Origin: Actinomycetota bacterium
GTDB taxonomy: Bacteria; Actinomycetota; Acidimicrobiia; Acidimicrobiales; RAAP-2
Length of the DNA: 41,124 nt
Reading direction: 5' to 3'
NCBI GenBank assembly: GCA_021324355.1
Contig: JAJPJD010000061.1
Location: forward strand, 1 to 41,124
In this document: in pieces, positions 1-10,453 of the stretch
Numbering within the stretch: position 1 is the stretch's first letter
How the letters are laid out: each line of letters begins with the position of its first letter
Notes under the pieces: generated by a model
Seen by the model: only the letters and a program-made list of their open reading frames with translations
Database searches by the model: none
Told to the model about the DNA's origin: nothing
Position numbers and translations under genes: made by a program

Positions 1-154
1 CCTGGCTCGGGGCGCCGACCCCCTGCTCGCGGCCGGCCTGGCGGCCCACGTGCACGGGCGAGCCGCTGGAGCGGGGCGGGCCGAGGGGCTCGTCGCACCC
101 GACCTCCCGGACCTGGTGGCCGACTGGCTGTCGGCGGCCCTCGGCCGTGGCTGA
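1..154 (+). CDS. nnrD: NAD(P)H-hydrate dehydratase, C-terminal end (partial)
   Basis: The frame that opens at base 2 encodes about 50 residues ending in GRG and a TGA stop at 152-154. The residues ADPLLAAGLAAHVHGRAA followed by GLVAPDLPD look like the end of the ADP/ATP-dependent NAD(P)HX dehydratase (YjeF C-terminal) domain, which closes with a GADP...A...VHG...A..GL.ASDL pattern. The enzyme repairs hydrated NAD(P)H. The 5' part lies outside the window. The last eight bases (GTGGCTGA) are shared with the start of alr, as often seen for nnr-alr pairs in actinobacteria. The assignment rests on the short tail plus this context. Confidence 0.7.
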   Translation, partial: LARGADPLLAAGLAAHVHGRAAGAGRAEGLVAPDLPDLVADWLSAALGRG

Positions 155-1340
155 GGGCACGACCCGCCCCACGGTGGCGCTGGTCGACGTGGACGCGCTC
201 GCCGCCAACGTCGCCCTCCTGCGGCAGGTGGTGGCCCCGGCGCAGCTGGTCGCGGTGGTGAAGGCCGACGCCTACGGACACCGCTCCCCCCTGGTGGCGG
301 CGGCGGCACTGGAGGCCGGTGCCGCCGGGCTGGCGGTGGCGCTGGTCGAGGAGGGGATCGAGCTGCGCGAGGCCGGGGTCGGCGGACCGGTCCTCGTCCT
401 GACCGAGCCACCGCCCGAGGCGGCCGAGGCCGTCGTCGAGCACGACCTGACCCCGACCCTCTACAGCGAGCCCGGCCGGGCGGCCCTGGAGGCGGCGGCG
501 GCCCGGCGTCGGGCCCCGGTGGGCGTGCACCTGAAGGTCGACACCGGCATGCACCGGGTGGGCGTCGAGCCGGACCGGCTCTTGGAGCTGGCTCGAGCGG
601 TGGCCGACTCGGAGTGGCTGGGCTTGGAGGGGCTGTGGACCCACCTCGCGGTGGCCGACGGATCGGCCGAGGAGGACCGTCGCTTCACCGCCGTCCAGCT
701 GGCCCGCTTCGCCGAGCACCTGGGGATCCTCCAGTCCGCCGGCCTGCGTCCGGCGGTCCGCCACGCCGCCAACTCGGCTGGGGCCATCGCCCACCCGGCG
801 TCCCGGCTGGACCTGGTCCGGGTGGGCATCGCCCTCTACGGCGAGCTGCCCAGCCCGGCAGTGGCCGAGGCGCTGGCGCTGGCGGCCCCGGGCGCTGCCC
901 TGCGTCCGGTGCTCTCGCTCGTCTCCAAGGTGGTGGCCGTCCGCCACCTGGGAGCCGGCGAGCGCCCCTCCTACGGCCGGCTGCGGCCGCTGCCCACGCC
1001 GTCGTGGGTGGCGACGGTGCCGGTGGGCTACGCCGACGGGGTCCCCCACCGGCTGTTCGGCGGGGGCGGCGAGGTCCTGATCGGCGGGCGCCGCCGCCCG
1101 CTGGCCGGGGCGGTGACCATGGACCAGATCGTGGTCGACTGCGGGCCCGAGGGCGACGTGGCGGTGGGGGACGAGGTCGTGCTGCTGGGCGAGCAAGGTG
1201 GCGAGCGGATCAGCGCCCAGGAGTGGGCCCAGCGGACCGGCACCATCGCGTACGAGATCCTGACCGGCATCGGTGCCCGGGTTCCCCGGGTGGCGGTGGC
1301 GCGGGATCGGTCCCACCCACACCGGCTGGGGGGGCGATGA
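147..1340 (+). CDS. alr: Alanine racemase
   Basis: This 397-residue protein matches the length of fold-type III PLP alanine racemases, which interconvert L- and D-alanine for peptidoglycan. The PLP lysine is K39 in VVKADAYGH. The catalytic tyrosine of the C-terminal domain is Y276 in PSYGR. The motifs VPVGYADG, GAVTMDQ and YEILTGIGARVPR are all present. The GTG start at 147 lies inside the nnrD 3' end (8-nt overlap), so translation is probably coupled. The stop overlaps the ATG of the next gene (ATGA). Nothing looks degenerate. Confidence 0.96.
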   Translation: MAEGTTRPTVALVDVDALAANVALLRQVVAPAQLVAVVKADAYGHRSPLVAAAALEAGAAGLAVALVEEGIELREAGVGGPVLVLTEPPPEAAEAVVEHDLTPTLYSEPGRAALEAAAARRRAPVGVHLKVDTGMHRVGVEPDRLLELARAVADSEWLGLEGLWTHLAVADGSAEEDRRFTAVQLARFAEHLGILQSAGLRPAVRHAANSAGAIAHPASRLDLVRVGIALYGELPSPAVAEALALAAPGAALRPVLSLVSKVVAVRHLGAGERPSYGRLRPLPTPSWVATVPVGYADGVPHRLFGGGGEVLIGGRRRPLAGAVTMDQIVVDCGPEGDVAVGDEVVLLGEQGGERISAQEWAQRTGTIAYEILTGIGARVPRVAVARDRSHPHRLGGR

Positions 1341-2320
1341 GAGCCGGGCGGGCCCTGGCGGCGGCGGTCACCGGGGCGGCCGGCGCCTCCCTGCTCGAGC
1401 GAGCGCTGGTCCGGCGCTGGCAGGTGGGCGCCGACGGGCTGGCCGCGGCCGGGCTGACCATGCCGGCCACGGTCGAGCACCACTTCGTCACCACCAGCGA
1501 CGGTGGCCGGATCCACGTGGTCGAGACCGGGCAGGGTCCCCCCATCGTGCTGCTCCACGGCATCACCCTGGGGGTTGGGGTCTGGGTCCGCCAGCTGCGG
1601 GCCTTGAGCCGGCGGCACCGGGTGGTCGCGATCGCCTGGCGGGGTCACGGCCAGTCGATTGCCGGGTCGGGAGGGTACCGGTTCGAGCGGCTGGCCGACG
1701 ACCTGCTCGAGGTGGCGGCGGCCCGCCAGCTGCGGGGCGCGGTGGTGGTTGGCCACTCGATGGGCGGGATGGTCCTCCAGCTGGCCGCCCTGGAGCGCGC
1801 CCAGCAGCTGGCCAGCTGGGCGGTCGGGCTCGCGTTGGTGGCGACCGATGCCGGGCCGGTGGTGCCGGGGCCCCTCGGGCGCCCGGTCGGCCTGGCTACC
1901 GCGCACCTGGCCGGCCGGGCCGCCCGCTTCGCCGAGCGCCGGGGCAAGGGGGTGTATCCCGGTTCGGACCTTGCCACCTGGGGCGCCCGGCTGTCCTTCG
2001 GCGCCCGCCCCCGGCCAGCCGACGTCGAGCTGGTCCGGTCGATCTCGACCTCGGTGTCCCCGCGGGCCATGGCGGGCCTTTTGCCGGAGCTGGCGGCCTT
2101 CGACGTGCGGGTGCGCCTGGACCAGATCGGCCTGCCGACACTGATCGTGGTGGGCAGCCGTGACTTGCTGACCCCGGCCGGCCGTTCGGCCGCCATGGCC
2201 CGGCGGATCCCCGGCGCCCGGCTCGAGGTCCTGGCCGGCTGCGGCCACCTGGTGATGCTCGAGCGTCCCCAGCTCCTCTGCGGCCTGCTGGAGGGGTTCT
2301 CGGCCCAGCTCGCCGGGTGA
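1337..2320 (+). CDS. Alpha/beta-fold hydrolase
   Basis: The protein has 327 residues and starts at the ATG overlapping the alr stop. It is a classic alpha/beta hydrolase: oxyanion-side motif LLHGIT near 72-77, nucleophile elbow GHSMGG with Ser141, acid Asp276 in VGSRDLLTP, and catalytic His304 in GCGHLVMLERP. The first 25 residues are alanine-rich and may be a weak membrane or signal segment, but no clear cleavage site is visible. A hydrolase of this type between alr and tsaE is a familiar actinobacterial arrangement. The substrate is unknown; esterase or lipase activity is a guess from the fold. Confidence 0.9.
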   Translation: MRAGRALAAAVTGAAGASLLERALVRRWQVGADGLAAAGLTMPATVEHHFVTTSDGGRIHVVETGQGPPIVLLHGITLGVGVWVRQLRALSRRHRVVAIAWRGHGQSIAGSGGYRFERLADDLLEVAAARQLRGAVVVGHSMGGMVLQLAALERAQQLASWAVGLALVATDAGPVVPGPLGRPVGLATAHLAGRAARFAERRGKGVYPGSDLATWGARLSFGARPRPADVELVRSISTSVSPRAMAGLLPELAAFDVRVRLDQIGLPTLIVVGSRDLLTPAGRSAAMARRIPGARLEVLAGCGHLVMLERPQLLCGLLEGFSAQLAG

Positions 2321-2333
2321 GCCGGGCCAGGCC

Positions 2334-3464
2334 GTGCAGCGCCCCAGGTACGATCCGCTCTCGGTGCCCGTCCCGGTGGTCCGGTCGACAAGCGCGTGGG
2401 AGACGCTGCGGTCGGAGGCCCTGTCCTGCACCCGCTGCCCGCTGGCCCGGGGCCGGACCCAGGTCGTCTTCGGGGTCGGGGACCCGAGCGCGGACCTCAT
2501 GTTCGTGGGCGAAGGGCCTGGCCGGGAGGAGGACCTGGCCGGCGAGCCGTTCGTCGGCCGCTCGGGGCAGCTGCTCGACCGGCTGCTGGCCGAGGAGCTG
2601 GGGATCGACCGGAGCCGCTGCTACATCGCCAACGTGGTCAAGTGCCGGCCGCCGGAGAACCGGGACCCGGCGCCCGACGAGATCGAGGCCTGCCGCCGGT
2701 ACCTCGAGGCCCAGATCGACCTGGTCGACCCGGTGGTGGTGGTGACCCTGGGCAACGTGGCCGCCCGGCTGCTCCTCGGGACCACCGCCGGCATCAAGGC
2801 GTTGCGGGGACGGGCCTACCCCTACCGCCGGGGCCACCTCGTGCCCACCTACCACCCGGCCTTCGCGCTGCGCTCGGGCGGCCAGGTGGTGGCCGAGATG
2901 CGGGCCGACCTGGTGCGGGCCAAGCACCTCTTGGGGGCTTCGCCCGGCCCCTGGACCCTGCGGGTCGAGAGCGACAGCCCGGCCGCCACCCGCGCGCTGG
3001 CGGCCGGGCTGGCCCAGGTCGTCCGGCCGGGCGACCTGGTCTTGGCGGTCGGGGGGCTCGGCGCCGGCAAGACGGTGTTCGCCCAGGGCTTCGGAGAAGG
3101 GCTCGGGGCCCGGGGCCCGGTGACCAGCCCGACCTTCACCCTGCTCCGGCAGTATCCGTGCCGGTCGGCGGGCGGGGTGGAGCTGTTCGCCCACGCCGAC
3201 CTGTACCGGCTGGACCGGCTGGTCGAGGTGGTCGACCTGGCCATCCCCGAGCTCCTGGCCGAGGGGGCGGTCGCGTTGGTCGAGTGGGGTGACGCCGGCG
3301 CGCCGGTGCTGGGCGACAGCGCGCTCGAGGTGGTGCTCGCGCCGGTCCCCGGCCAGCTCGACCGGCGGACCCTCGCCGTCTCGGGGCGGGGGCCGGCCTG
3401 GTCCGGACGCCGGGCCGAGGTCGAAGCGGCCCTCGGCGGCTCGCGCTCGGGGACGACGCGGTGA
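2334..3464 (+). CDS. Fusion: family 4-type uracil-DNA glycosylase + TsaE ATPase
   Basis: One uninterrupted 376-codon frame carries two enzymes. Residues about 22-202 are an iron-sulfur uracil-DNA glycosylase: cluster cysteines C32, C35, C103 and C120, the motif GEGPGREED (59-67), KCRPPENRDP, and the HPA-type motif at H174. Residues about 206-365 are TsaE, the ATPase of the t6A37 tRNA-modification complex: Walker A GGLGAGKT (240-247), TSPTFTL, HADLYRL and VEWGD. Both halves keep their key residues. The gene directly precedes tsaB (GTGA overlap), which fits TsaE. The GTG at 2334 is used as start; GTG 2364 is an in-frame alternative just behind a TACGAT box. No internal stop or slip site is seen at the junction. 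Confidence 0.88.
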   Translation: MQRPRYDPLSVPVPVVRSTSAWETLRSEALSCTRCPLARGRTQVVFGVGDPSADLMFVGEGPGREEDLAGEPFVGRSGQLLDRLLAEELGIDRSRCYIANVVKCRPPENRDPAPDEIEACRRYLEAQIDLVDPVVVVTLGNVAARLLLGTTAGIKALRGRAYPYRRGHLVPTYHPAFALRSGGQVVAEMRADLVRAKHLLGASPGPWTLRVESDSPAATRALAAGLAQVVRPGDLVLAVGGLGAGKTVFAQGFGEGLGARGPVTSPTFTLLRQYPCRSAGGVELFAHADLYRLDRLVEVVDLAIPELLAEGAVALVEWGDAGAPVLGDSALEVVLAPVPGQLDRRTLAVSGRGPAWSGRRAEVEAALGGSRSGTTR

Positions 3465-4183
3465 TCGTGCTCGGCATCGAGTCGGCCACCGAGCTGGTCG
3501 GGGCGGCGGTATCCGACGGGGAAGGGGGTGGGGCCGAGGTCACCGTGGCCGGTCGTCGCCGCCACGCCGAGTGCCTGGCCCCGGCGATCGAGCAGGCCCT
3601 GGCCCTGAGCGGCCGGCAGCTCCGGGAGGTCGAGGTGCTGGCGGTGGACCTCGGGCCGGGGTTGTTCACCGGGCTCCGGGTCGGCGTGGCCACCGCCAAG
3701 GGCCTGGCCCAGGGGTTGGGCATCGAGGTGGTCGGGGTGACCAGCCTCGAGGTGCTGGCCGCTGCCGCCCTCGACGCCGGGTGGCCGGGCGAGGTGGCGG
3801 CCGTCGTGGACGGGCGCCGGGGCGAGGTCTTCGTCGCCCGCTACCGTCGGGGCCCGGGACCCGGCGGTCTGGCCGAGCTCTCCCCGCCGGCCCGGGCCCG
3901 GCCCGAGGACTTGGCCGAGCTGGCCGCCCCCGACGGCCAGGCCACCTTGGCCTGCGGCGACGGCGCCCTGCGGTACCGGGAGGCCCTGGCGGGAGTGGCC
4001 CCGGTGGTGGTGGCCGGGCCGACCCTGGCCGCGCCGTCCCCGTCGGTGCTGGCCGACTTGGCCCTCGCCCGGCGCTCGGCCGGCTGCCCGGCCGTGGGGT
4101 TGGAGGCGGTGGTGCCGGTGTACCTGCGCGATGCCGACGCCCGGATCAACTGGACCCAGCGGGAGGCGACCGGTGGTGGCTGA
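3461..4183 (+). CDS. tsaB: tRNA threonylcarbamoyladenosine biosynthesis protein TsaB
   Basis: The 240-residue protein is an inactive-type ASKHA paralogue of TsaD and scaffolds the TsaB-TsaD-TsaE complex that makes t6A at A37 of ANN-decoding tRNAs. Family marks are the opening VLGIESATE, RRHAECLAPAIEQAL, and the signature DLGPGLFTGLRVGVATAKGLA. The GTG start overlaps the previous stop by four bases (GTGA). It sits in the order tsaE-tsaB-rimI-tsaD. Confidence 0.93.
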   Translation: MIVLGIESATELVGAAVSDGEGGGAEVTVAGRRRHAECLAPAIEQALALSGRQLREVEVLAVDLGPGLFTGLRVGVATAKGLAQGLGIEVVGVTSLEVLAAAALDAGWPGEVAAVVDGRRGEVFVARYRRGPGPGGLAELSPPARARPEDLAELAAPDGQATLACGDGALRYREALAGVAPVVVAGPTLAAPSPSVLADLALARRSAGCPAVGLEAVVPVYLRDADARINWTQREATGGG

Positions 4184-4714
4184 GACCGCGACCGCGCTGG
4201 GCGGCGTGGCCCTTGCGCCCATGCACCGGCGGGACCTGCGCGCCGTCCTGCAGATCGAGAAACGGGTGTTCCCCGAGCCCTGGAGCCACACCATCTTCGC
4301 CTCCGAGCTCGCGCTGCGCCATGGGCGCTCCTACAAGGTGGCTCGGCTCGGCCGGCGGGTGGTCGGCTACCGCGGGGTCATGTTCAGCGGCGAGGAGGCC
4401 CACGTGACCACGATCGCGGTGGCCCCCGAGTACCACCGCCGTGGCGTGGCCACCGTCCTGCTGCTCGACGCGGTGGCCAGCTCGATCGAGGCCGGGGCGA
4501 ACCAGCTCTCGCTGGAGGTCGCCTTCTCCAACCACGGCGCCCAGGCCCTCTACCGGAGCTTCGGCTTCGCCCCGGTCGGGGTCCGCAAGGGCTACTACCA
4601 GCTCACCGGGGAGGATGCCTACGTGATGTTCGTGCGAGAGATCGACTCGCCTGCCTACGCCGCCCGCCTGGCCGACATCGAGGCCCAGGTGCGGGCCCGG
4701 CCTGCCCTGGCCCG

Positions 4715-4718
<4 letters not shown>
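4176..4718 (+). CDS. rimI: Ribosomal protein S18 alanine N-acetyltransferase
   Basis: This GNAT enzyme of about 180 residues begins VAETATALGG and then LAPMHRRDLRAVLQIEKRVFPEPW, the typical RimI opening. The acetyl-CoA loop is in IAVAPEYHRRGVATVLL, and the C-terminal half has LEVAFSNHGAQALYRSFGF. It would acetylate the N-terminus of S18, but RimI homologues in such clusters may have other targets. I prefer GTG 4176 over the in-frame ATG 4131: GGGAGG at 4161-4166 is correctly spaced, and the GTGGCTGA overlap with the tsaB stop repeats the nnrD/alr junction. GTG 4173 is equally possible. Confidence 0.9.
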
Positions 4719-5725
<1,007 letters not shown>

Positions 5726-5731
5726 GGCCGG

Positions 5732-5755
5732 CACCGCCGCCCGGGGCGGGCGGTG
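5732..5755 (+). terminator. Possible hairpin after tsaD
   Basis: CACCGCC (5732-5738) can pair with GGCGGTG (5749-5755) around a 10-nt loop just after the tsaD stop. There is no T-tract, so any terminator function is inference from position only. Confidence 0.3.
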
Positions 5756-5758
5756 GCC

Positions 5759-5764
5759 TACAGT
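5759..5764 (+). promoter_or_regulatory. Candidate -10 element for the RDD gene
   Basis: TACAGT fits the actinobacterial TAnnnT -10 consensus. It lies 26 nt ahead of the ATG at 5791, with the GAGGAGG ribosome site between them. No good -35 is visible. Confidence 0.35.
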
Positions 5765-5790
5765 CGCGACCGCGGCGCTGAGGAGGCTCC

Positions 5791-6408
5791 ATGACCGATC
5801 AGGACCAGGGTTCGGCAGGCCAGGGTTCCGGGCTGCCCCGCTACCCGTCGGCCCAGCCGCGCGACCCGTGGTCCACGCCGCCGCCCCAGCCCGGTGCCTA
5901 CTACCCCCCCGGCTCCATGCCGCCGCCCCGCTCCGGTCCGGGGTCCGCACCCGATGGGCCGGGGGCGCCCTCGGCGGACTACGCCCGCTACTGGGCCCGG
6001 GTGGCAGGCTTCATCCTCGACAGCGTCATCGTCTGGCTGGTCTCGCTCGTGTACCTGGTCCCGACGCACGCGGTCAGCACCCACCGGTACTCGGGGGCCA
6101 CCGGCCGGCTGGGGATCTCCGACCGAGGGACCCTGGTCCTGCTGTTGGTCGAGGTCGTCTACAACACCCTCCTCATCGGGCTGCGGGGCCAGACCCTGGG
6201 CATGATGGCCGTGCGGATCAAGGCGGTCGACGCCACCAGCGGCGAGCTGATCGGCGTCGGGCGGGCCCTCGGGCGGGACCTGGTCGAGCGGGTGCTCAGC
6301 TTCCTGTTCCTCCTGCCGCTGTTGGTCGACTTGCTCTTCCCGGTCTGGGACTCGCGGCGCCAGACCCTCCACGACAAGGCGGTCGGCTCGGTGGTCGCTC
6401 GGGTGTGA
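5791..6408 (+). CDS. RDD family membrane protein
   Basis: The 205-residue protein has a Pro/Gln/Gly-rich, probably disordered N-terminal tail (1-60). An RDD domain follows, recognised by YARYWARVAGFILDSVIVW with the R and D in the first helix. Three hydrophobic segments lie at about 72-92, 112-132 and 170-190. The domain ends with the family-like WDSRRQTLHDKAVGSVV. RDD proteins are poorly defined membrane proteins, some tied to ion transport. GAGGAGG lies at a good distance from the ATG. It stands alone between tsaD and groES. Confidence 0.88.
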   Translation: MTDQDQGSAGQGSGLPRYPSAQPRDPWSTPPPQPGAYYPPGSMPPPRSGPGSAPDGPGAPSADYARYWARVAGFILDSVIVWLVSLVYLVPTHAVSTHRYSGATGRLGISDRGTLVLLLVEVVYNTLLIGLRGQTLGMMAVRIKAVDATSGELIGVGRALGRDLVERVLSFLFLLPLLVDLLFPVWDSRRQTLHDKAVGSVVARV

Positions 6409-6427
6409 GCCCAGCGGCCGAGCTCGC

Positions 6428-6456
6428 TTGCCGCAGGCCCCGGGGGCCGCTATCGT
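6428..6456 (+). promoter_or_regulatory. groES-groEL promoter
   Basis: TTGCCG (6428-6433) and TATCGT (6451-6456) are separated by exactly 17 bases and resemble a housekeeping sigma promoter. The -10 abuts the CIRCE operator, so bound HrcA would block initiation. Confidence 0.65.
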
Positions 6457-6482
6457 TAGCACTCACAAGGTTTGAGTGCTAA
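6456..6482 (+). promoter_or_regulatory. CIRCE operator (HrcA site)
   Basis: TTAGCACTC (6456-6464), a 9-nt spacer, and GAGTGCTAA (6474-6482) form a perfect CIRCE inverted repeat. This is the known HrcA repressor site of heat-shock genes. It overlaps the -10 and the likely transcription start of groES. No hrcA gene is in the window. Confidence 0.96.
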
Positions 6483-6505
6483 CGAGTGCCAAGGAGGCCT
6501 CACCG

Positions 6506-8486
<1,981 letters not shown>

Positions 8487-8584
8487 CGACCGGGCCGCCC
8501 GAGCGCCTCGCCGGCGGCGGCTCGGACCGCCGGCCGGACGCCGCGGTCCCGTGGCGCCGGCTGCCGGCCTGGCAGCGCCGGGGA

Positions 8585-9205
8585 CTGTCGCTCGACCGTC
8601 TGCGTGCGGCCCTCCAGCGGGCCGGACTGGCGGGGGCTGACCCGCCGCTGGGGCTGGGGCCGCCCGGGGCGGCCCGGGACGCCGCGGCGGTCCTGGTCGC
8701 GTTGTTCCAAGAGGCCGGCGAGGGCGAGGCCCGGGTCCTGCTCACCCGGCGCTCCGAGCAGCTGCGGACCCACCGGGGCCAGGTCAGCTTCCCCGGCGGG
8801 CGGCTGGACGAGGGGGAGGGGGCGGTGCAGGCCGCCCTGCGGGAGGCCCACGAGGAGATCGGCCTCGACCCGGGGTCGGTCGAGGTCGCCGGCTGGCTCC
8901 ACCCGGTGACCACCCGCTACGAGACCCTGGTCCTGCCGGTGGTGGGGGTCCTGGCCGAGCGGCCGAGCCTGGTGGCCAATCCGGCCGAGGTGGCCCGGGT
9001 GTTCGACGTCCAGCTGGCCGAGCTGGTGGCAGACGGCGTCTACCGCGAGGACCGCTGGGACCCCGACGCCCCGTGGTCGGCCGGGCCGCCGGCCGCCCGC
9101 ACCATGTGGTTCTTCGACGTGGCGGGCGAGCGGGTCTGGGGCGCGACCGCCAGGATGCTGCGCGAGCTGCTCCTGGTCGTCTTGGGCTTGTCGCCGGTCG
9201 ACTGA
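8585..9205 (+). CDS. Nudix hydrolase, CoA pyrophosphatase type
   Basis: The frame encodes a Nudix protein with the CoAse-specific segment LLTRRSEQLRTHRGQVSFPGG followed by the Nudix box GGRLDEGEGAVQAALREAHEEIGL, so it probably cleaves CoA or its derivatives. The start is uncertain. Between the groEL stop and the domain this frame has no ATG, GTG or TTG; the nearest is a GTG at 8204, 283 nt inside groEL. I place the start at CTG 8585 because the residues after it (SLDRLRAALQ) look like the usual N-terminal helix, giving 206 residues. That choice is inference. The stop lies in a perfect palindrome shared with the convergent gene. Confidence 0.82.
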   Translation: MSLDRLRAALQRAGLAGADPPLGLGPPGAARDAAAVLVALFQEAGEGEARVLLTRRSEQLRTHRGQVSFPGGRLDEGEGAVQAALREAHEEIGLDPGSVEVAGWLHPVTTRYETLVLPVVGVLAERPSLVANPAEVARVFDVQLAELVADGVYREDRWDPDAPWSAGPPAARTMWFFDVAGERVWGATARMLRELLLVVLGLSPVD

Positions 9206-9215
9206 GCCGGCTCAG
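9202..9215. repeat. 14-bp perfect palindrome across two convergent stop codons
   Basis: CTGAGCCGGCTCAG contains the TGA of the Nudix gene (9203-9205) and, on the other strand, the TGA of the GNAT gene (9214-9212). The two genes are separated by only six bases. It may be a small bidirectional hairpin or simply chance. Confidence 0.4.
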
Positions 9216-9688
9216 CCGGCCGGGGTGGTGAGCTCCCGCCACATCGCGATGTGCTCGACCCCCTCGGCCAGGAACACCTCCCCGGTGGCGGTGAAGCCGG
9301 CTCGCTCGTAGAAGGGGCGGGCGGCCGTGCGGGCGTTGCACCACACCAGCCGGCCGCCGGCCTGGGTCGCCAGCTCGAGGAGGGCGGCCAGGACGTGGCC
9401 ACCGTGGCCGCGGCCTCGCTCCTCAGCCACCGTGGCCATGCCCCGGATGCGCCAGGCGTCGGTCAGCGCCGGATCCCACGGCGGGGCTTCGGGGAGGAGG
9501 CTGCCCACCGAGACGACCCGGCCATCGATCACCACCGCCAGATGCCGGGCCCGGGGGTCCTCGTCGAACGGCAGCACGCTGGCGTCGGATGGCCGGCCCG
9601 GCCGAAGCACCTCGGCCCGCAGGGGCCGCACCACCTCGACCCCGACCGCTCTGGGAACCGGTGGTTCCCGGTCCGGCACTGGCGCCAC
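9212..9688 (-). CDS. GNAT family N-acetyltransferase
   Basis: The 158-residue protein has the GNAT core: HLAVVIDGRVVSVGSLLPE (beta strands), RIRGMATVAEERGRGHGGHVL as the acetyl-CoA loop (R/Q-x-x-G-x-G/A type), and ARPFYERAGFTATGEVF in the C-terminal half. The substrate is unknown. Three bases separate it from the TetR gene upstream on the same strand, so the two probably form one transcript. Confidence 0.85.
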   Translation of the reverse strand: MAPVPDREPPVPRAVGVEVVRPLRAEVLRPGRPSDASVLPFDEDPRARHLAVVIDGRVVSVGSLLPEAPPWDPALTDAWRIRGMATVAEERGRGHGGHVLAALLELATQAGGRLVWCNARTAARPFYERAGFTATGEVFLAEGVEHIAMWRELTTPAG

Positions 9689-9691
9689 CGC

Positions 9692-10378
9692 TCAGACCGC
9701 CGGACGCCCGAGCGGCTCGCCCGCTCCGCCGGGGCGCCGGGCGGTGCGGGCCGCCGCCCGGTCGGCCACTGCCAGGACCAGGTCCGCCGCCTCCTCGGCC
9801 AGCTGGTCGGGCCGCAGCGGGACCCGTCCGGCCAGCCAGTCGGCCAGCAGCTGGCCGACCCCGCCCACCAGCATCGAGGTCGCCGCCCAGCCGACCGGGT
9901 CGGGCCCGCCTCCCTGCCTGGCCGCCCCGTAGTGGGTGGCCGCTGCCACCACCGCAGAGGTGGTCTCGGCCCGGCGGCGCTCCAACGCCGGGATGCCGAG
10001 GGGGGCGTACAGCAGCCGGCCGCGGATCGGGTCCCGGGCGACGAAGGTGACGGTGCTGCGAACCACCGCGCCGACCTGGTCGGCCGGATCGGGCCCGGCG
10101 GCCGCCAGGGCGTCGCACACTGCGGCGCTCAGCTGTTCGAGTGCCCGGTCGTAGGCGGCCACCGCCAGTTCGTCGAGGTCGGCGAAGCTCTCGTAGAGGT
10201 AGCGGGGGTGGAGCCGGGCCCGCTCGAGCACCGCCCGGACGGTGAGGCCCTCCGGTCTGGCTGCCCCCAGCAGCCCGGAGGCCGCCTCCACCAGCAGCTC
10301 CCGGCGCTGGCGGCGGCGGACCTCGGAGGGCAGGCCGGTGAAGCGGCGGGGGGCACGGGCGAGCTCAGGGTTTGGCAA
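9692..10378 (-). CDS. TetR family transcriptional regulator
   Basis: The protein has 228 residues. The N-terminal helix-turn-helix is RRQRRELLVEAASGLLGA, then GLTVRAVLERARLHPRYLYESFADLDELA, the TetR pattern with the conserved tyrosine and phenylalanine of the recognition helix. The C-terminal ligand domain is divergent. The only usable start is TTG at 10378, because an in-frame TAA lies three codons upstream. That TTG lies inside an imperfect palindrome and 8 nt from a TAnnnT box. Divergence from the epoxide hydrolase operon suggests it controls that operon and itself. Confidence 0.9.
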   Translation of the reverse strand: MPNPELARAPRRFTGLPSEVRRRQRRELLVEAASGLLGAARPEGLTVRAVLERARLHPRYLYESFADLDELAVAAYDRALEQLSAAVCDALAAAGPDPADQVGAVVRSTVTFVARDPIRGRLLYAPLGIPALERRRAETTSAVVAAATHYGAARQGGGPDPVGWAATSMLVGGVGQLLADWLAGRVPLRPDQLAEEAADLVLAVADRAAARTARRPGGAGEPLGRPAV

Positions 10379-10389
10379 CGTGTGTTACC
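10374..10389. promoter_or_regulatory. Candidate TetR operator
   Basis: GGCAACGTGTGTTACC is an inverted repeat of 6-bp arms (GGCAAC / GTTACC, one mismatch) around a 4-bp centre. It covers the TetR start codon and touches the TetR -10. TetR regulators commonly bind such repeats in the divergent intergenic region. Confidence 0.5.
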
Positions 10390-10392
10390 TTA
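10387..10392 (-). promoter_or_regulatory. Candidate -10 element for the TetR gene
   Basis: On the minus strand this reads TAAGGT, with 8 nt to the TTG start, so the transcript would be leaderless. On the plus strand an overlapping TACCTT (10386-10391) could serve the divergent operon. Confidence 0.4.
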
Positions 10393-10453
10393 CTCCCGTG
10401 GGGGGTCAGCAGGCCTGGAGCGGGCGGGCAGCGGTCCCGGCCGGCGCCGCGCG

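Noticed and set aside
4131-4175. ATG 4131 as rimI start
   Set aside because: It would overlap tsaB by 53 nt and add a non-conserved Gly/Pro/Arg segment; GTG 4176 has the ribosome site and the recurrent overlap.
2849-4294. Long open frame on the minus strand opposite tsaE, tsaB and rimI
   Set aside because: Its product is low-complexity Gly/Pro/Arg/His-rich sequence without motifs; GC-rich codon bias of the real plus-strand genes keeps the antisense frame open.
5726-5790. tRNA or small RNA gene after tsaD
   Set aside because: The only structure is a GC-rich hairpin without cloverleaf features; the rest is a promoter and ribosome site for the RDD gene.
6476-6505. GTG start for groES inside the CIRCE repeat
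   Set aside because: The ATG at 6506 has AAGGAGG upstream and gives the standard GroES N-terminus.
9251-10453. Open frame running upstream of the epoxide hydrolase, opposite GNAT and TetR
   Set aside because: It shows no domain, and it is antisense to two recognisable genes; the hydrolase fold starts after 10454.
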